From [Haemophilus] felis (GTDB lineage: Bacteria; Pseudomonadota; Gammaproteobacteria; Enterobacterales; Pasteurellaceae), in the NCBI GenBank assembly GCA_002015125.1, contig MUYB01000012.1, positions 111,080 through 175,079 of the forward strand: a stretch of 64,000 nucleotides of DNA, read 5' to 3'. Shown here one piece after another: positions 62,358 to 64,000 of the stretch. The first letter of the stretch is position 1. Every line of letters starts with the position of its first letter. A program made the translations under genes and the position numbers. The notes under the pieces were generated by a model. The model was not told the DNA's origin and ran no database searches. It worked only from the letters and a program-made list of their open reading frames with translations.

Positions 62358-63986
62358 ATGAAAAAAATTCACTTTAAATTCGTTAAAAGCGTTTTAGCCG
62401 CTTCTTTATTTGCCTTTTCTAGCTACACCATGGGAGCGATTATTCCTGAAGGTACCGTGTTAGCCGAAGAACAAGTTTTTCGTTTTAACAATAGTTCAGA
62501 TCCTACTACTATTGATCCGCAAAAAGCAGAGGAGAGTTCTGCTAATGTGGTTGTTAAGCAATTATTTGAAACATTAGTGATTTCCGATAGAAAAGGAAAT
62601 TTACTTCCAGGGGCGGCTGTTAAATGGGAGCATAGCGAGGATTATAAAACTTGGACATTCTATTTGCGTCCTGAGGCAAAGTGGTCTAATGGGGATCCTG
62701 TTACAGCAGAAGACTTTGTCTTTGCTTTCCAACGCTTAGCCGATCCGAAAACTGCAGCAACTTATGCTAGTTATTTAGAGTATTTAAAATTAGATAACGC
62801 TAACGATGTTATTGCTGGCAAAAAAACACTTTCTGAATTAGGTGTGAAAGCGTTAGATGAGCATACCTTACAACTTACCTTAAGTGAAAGTGTACCTTAT
62901 GCAGATAAGTTAACTGAACATTATGTTTTAGCACCAGTGAATAAAAAAGTGGTAGAACAGTATGGTGATAAATGGACTGATGTTAAAAACATCGTTGGCA
63001 ATGGTGCATTTAAAATTACCAATTGGGTTGTCAATGAAAAAATCGAGTTAGTGCCAAATCCGTATTATTGGGATAACGCCAATACGGTATTAACCAAAAT
63101 TGTTCTCTATTCCATTGTGTCAGAAAATGCAAGCTATACACGCTATCGAGCAAATGAAGTTGATGTTTCGTCTTTCCCGAGTGAATTACGTCATAAAGTG
63201 AAAAAAGAACTTCCAAATGAAGTGCATGTTGCTCCTGCTCTTGGCACTTATTACTACGAATTTAACAATGCTGTTGCACCAATGAACAACAAGGATGTGC
63301 GTCAAGCACTTTCCCTAGCGTTAGATCGTCGCATTATCACAGATAAAGTGTTAGGCAATGGACAAATTCCAGCCTACTTCTTCACCCCATCTTACATTAG
63401 TGGTGCAGAAAAAATGCAGGCCCCAGAGTGGGCAAACTGGACACAAGCACAACGTAATCAAAAAGCGATTGAATTGTTGAAACAAGCAGGTTATAGCAAG
63501 CAAAATCCATTACGTTTTGATTTACTCTATAATACAAGCGAAGGACATAAAGCTATTGCTATCGCTGTTGCGTCTATGTGGAAGAAAAATACCAAAAACT
63601 TAGTGGACGTTACTTTAAGTAATCAAGAATGGAAAACCTTCCTTGACACAAAAAATAGCGGAAACTATACAGTGGCTCGTGCTGGTTGGATTGCAGATTA
63701 TAACGAAGCGACAACTTTCTTAAATATTTTCTTATCTGATAGCACAAATAACGCATCAAACTGGAAAAATGCATCATTTGATGATGCGATTTCACAATCT
63801 TTCTTAGCCAAAACTGAAGAGGAACGTCAAGAGGCTTATGCAAAAGCAGAAAAAATACTGAGCGATGATTTTGCCACGTTACCGATTTATTGGTATGCCT
63901 CCGTGCGTTTAATTAAACCTTATGTAAAAGGTTACGCATTCGGACATCCGAGTGGTGGTCTTTATTTTAAAGATGTTTATTTGTAG
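62358..63986 (+). CDS. OppA-type periplasmic peptide-binding protein 2
   Basis: This 542-residue paralogue of the preceding protein starts MKKIHFKFVKSVLAASLFAF, with signal cleavage near TMGA. It shares long blocks (TWTFYLRPEAKWSNGDPV, ADYNEATTFL). AGGAAG precedes the ATG, 12 bp after the first gene, so the two are co-transcribed. The divergence between them suggests different peptide preference. Transporter membrane genes may follow beyond the window. Confidence 0.87.
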   Translation: MKKIHFKFVKSVLAASLFAFSSYTMGAIIPEGTVLAEEQVFRFNNSSDPTTIDPQKAEESSANVVVKQLFETLVISDRKGNLLPGAAVKWEHSEDYKTWTFYLRPEAKWSNGDPVTAEDFVFAFQRLADPKTAATYASYLEYLKLDNANDVIAGKKTLSELGVKALDEHTLQLTLSESVPYADKLTEHYVLAPVNKKVVEQYGDKWTDVKNIVGNGAFKITNWVVNEKIELVPNPYYWDNANTVLTKIVLYSIVSENASYTRYRANEVDVSSFPSELRHKVKKELPNEVHVAPALGTYYYEFNNAVAPMNNKDVRQALSLALDRRIITDKVLGNGQIPAYFFTPSYISGAEKMQAPEWANWTQAQRNQKAIELLKQAGYSKQNPLRFDLLYNTSEGHKAIAIAVASMWKKNTKNLVDVTLSNQEWKTFLDTKNSGNYTVARAGWIADYNEATTFLNIFLSDSTNNASNWKNASFDDAISQSFLAKTEEERQEAYAKAEKILSDDFATLPIYWYASVRLIKPYVKGYAFGHPSGGLYFKDVYL

Positions 63987-64000
63987 AAGATCAAACCAAA

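Noticed and set aside
60696-63986. Tandem oppA genes as an assembly duplication
   Set aside because: The two proteins differ throughout, including signal peptides, so they are true paralogues.
1-64000. CRISPR arrays
   Set aside because: No regularly spaced repeats of 20-40 bp were found by reading; the only tandem repeats are the short ones listed.

Overview
The window comes from a Pasteurellaceae chromosome (Haemophilus/Aggregatibacter/Avibacterium-type relative; I do not commit to a species). The evidence is a complete mukFEB set of gammaproteobacterial type, an FluMu-like Mu prophage, base composition around 40% GC, and exact copies of the Haemophilus-type DNA uptake core AAGTGCGGT, for example at 1387-1395, 2455-2463 (complement), 27769-27777, 35940-35948 (complement) and 37137-37145.

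Layout. Positions 1-3378 hold a DUF1778/GNAT toxin-antitoxin pair, uvrC and msrA. Positions 3426-8153 carry, on the minus strand, ttcA and the arginine genes argD, argB, argJ and the 3' part of argC. A Mu-like transposable prophage of 34,486 bp (8154-42639) sits inside argC. Its ends read TG...CA, it is flanked by the 5-bp duplication CCCCG, and removing it with one duplication copy restores the argC frame. The rest of argC is at 42640-43311, preceded by probable ArgR boxes.

The prophage reads right to left in Mu order. It has repressor (opposite strand), ner, transposase A, ATPase B, gam, small early genes, gemA and mor. These are followed by amidase, holin-like and Rz/Rz1-like lysis genes, packaging and head genes, and tail, baseplate and fibre genes. 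It ends with an NlpC/P60-like protein and a DNA adenine methyltransferase at the mom end. It carries two simple-sequence tracts placed like phase-variation switches: (AAGC)7 at the start of the methyltransferase and G10 in the repressor. It also has a MuF protein with an extra C-terminal domain, a split gpP gene, a probable -2 frameshift site, a tRNA-like structure, and a small IS200/IS605-type insertion that breaks an early gene.

Positions 43635-55484 are the condensin operon mukF-mukE-mukB, unusually interrupted twice. An EcoRII-like endonuclease plus C5 methyltransferase lies between mukF and mukE. A BcgI-like Type IIB system (nuclease-methyltransferase plus specificity subunit) lies between mukE and mukB. 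All are on the same strand. The second insertion is bracketed by a duplicated mukE-end/mukB-start segment and a broken mukE-start-like remnant.

Positions 55564-63986 are ordinary chromosome: glnS, a cspD-like gene, carboxynorspermidine decarboxylase and dehydrogenase (alternative spermidine route), and two tandem OppA-type peptide-binding protein genes. The last ends just inside the window.
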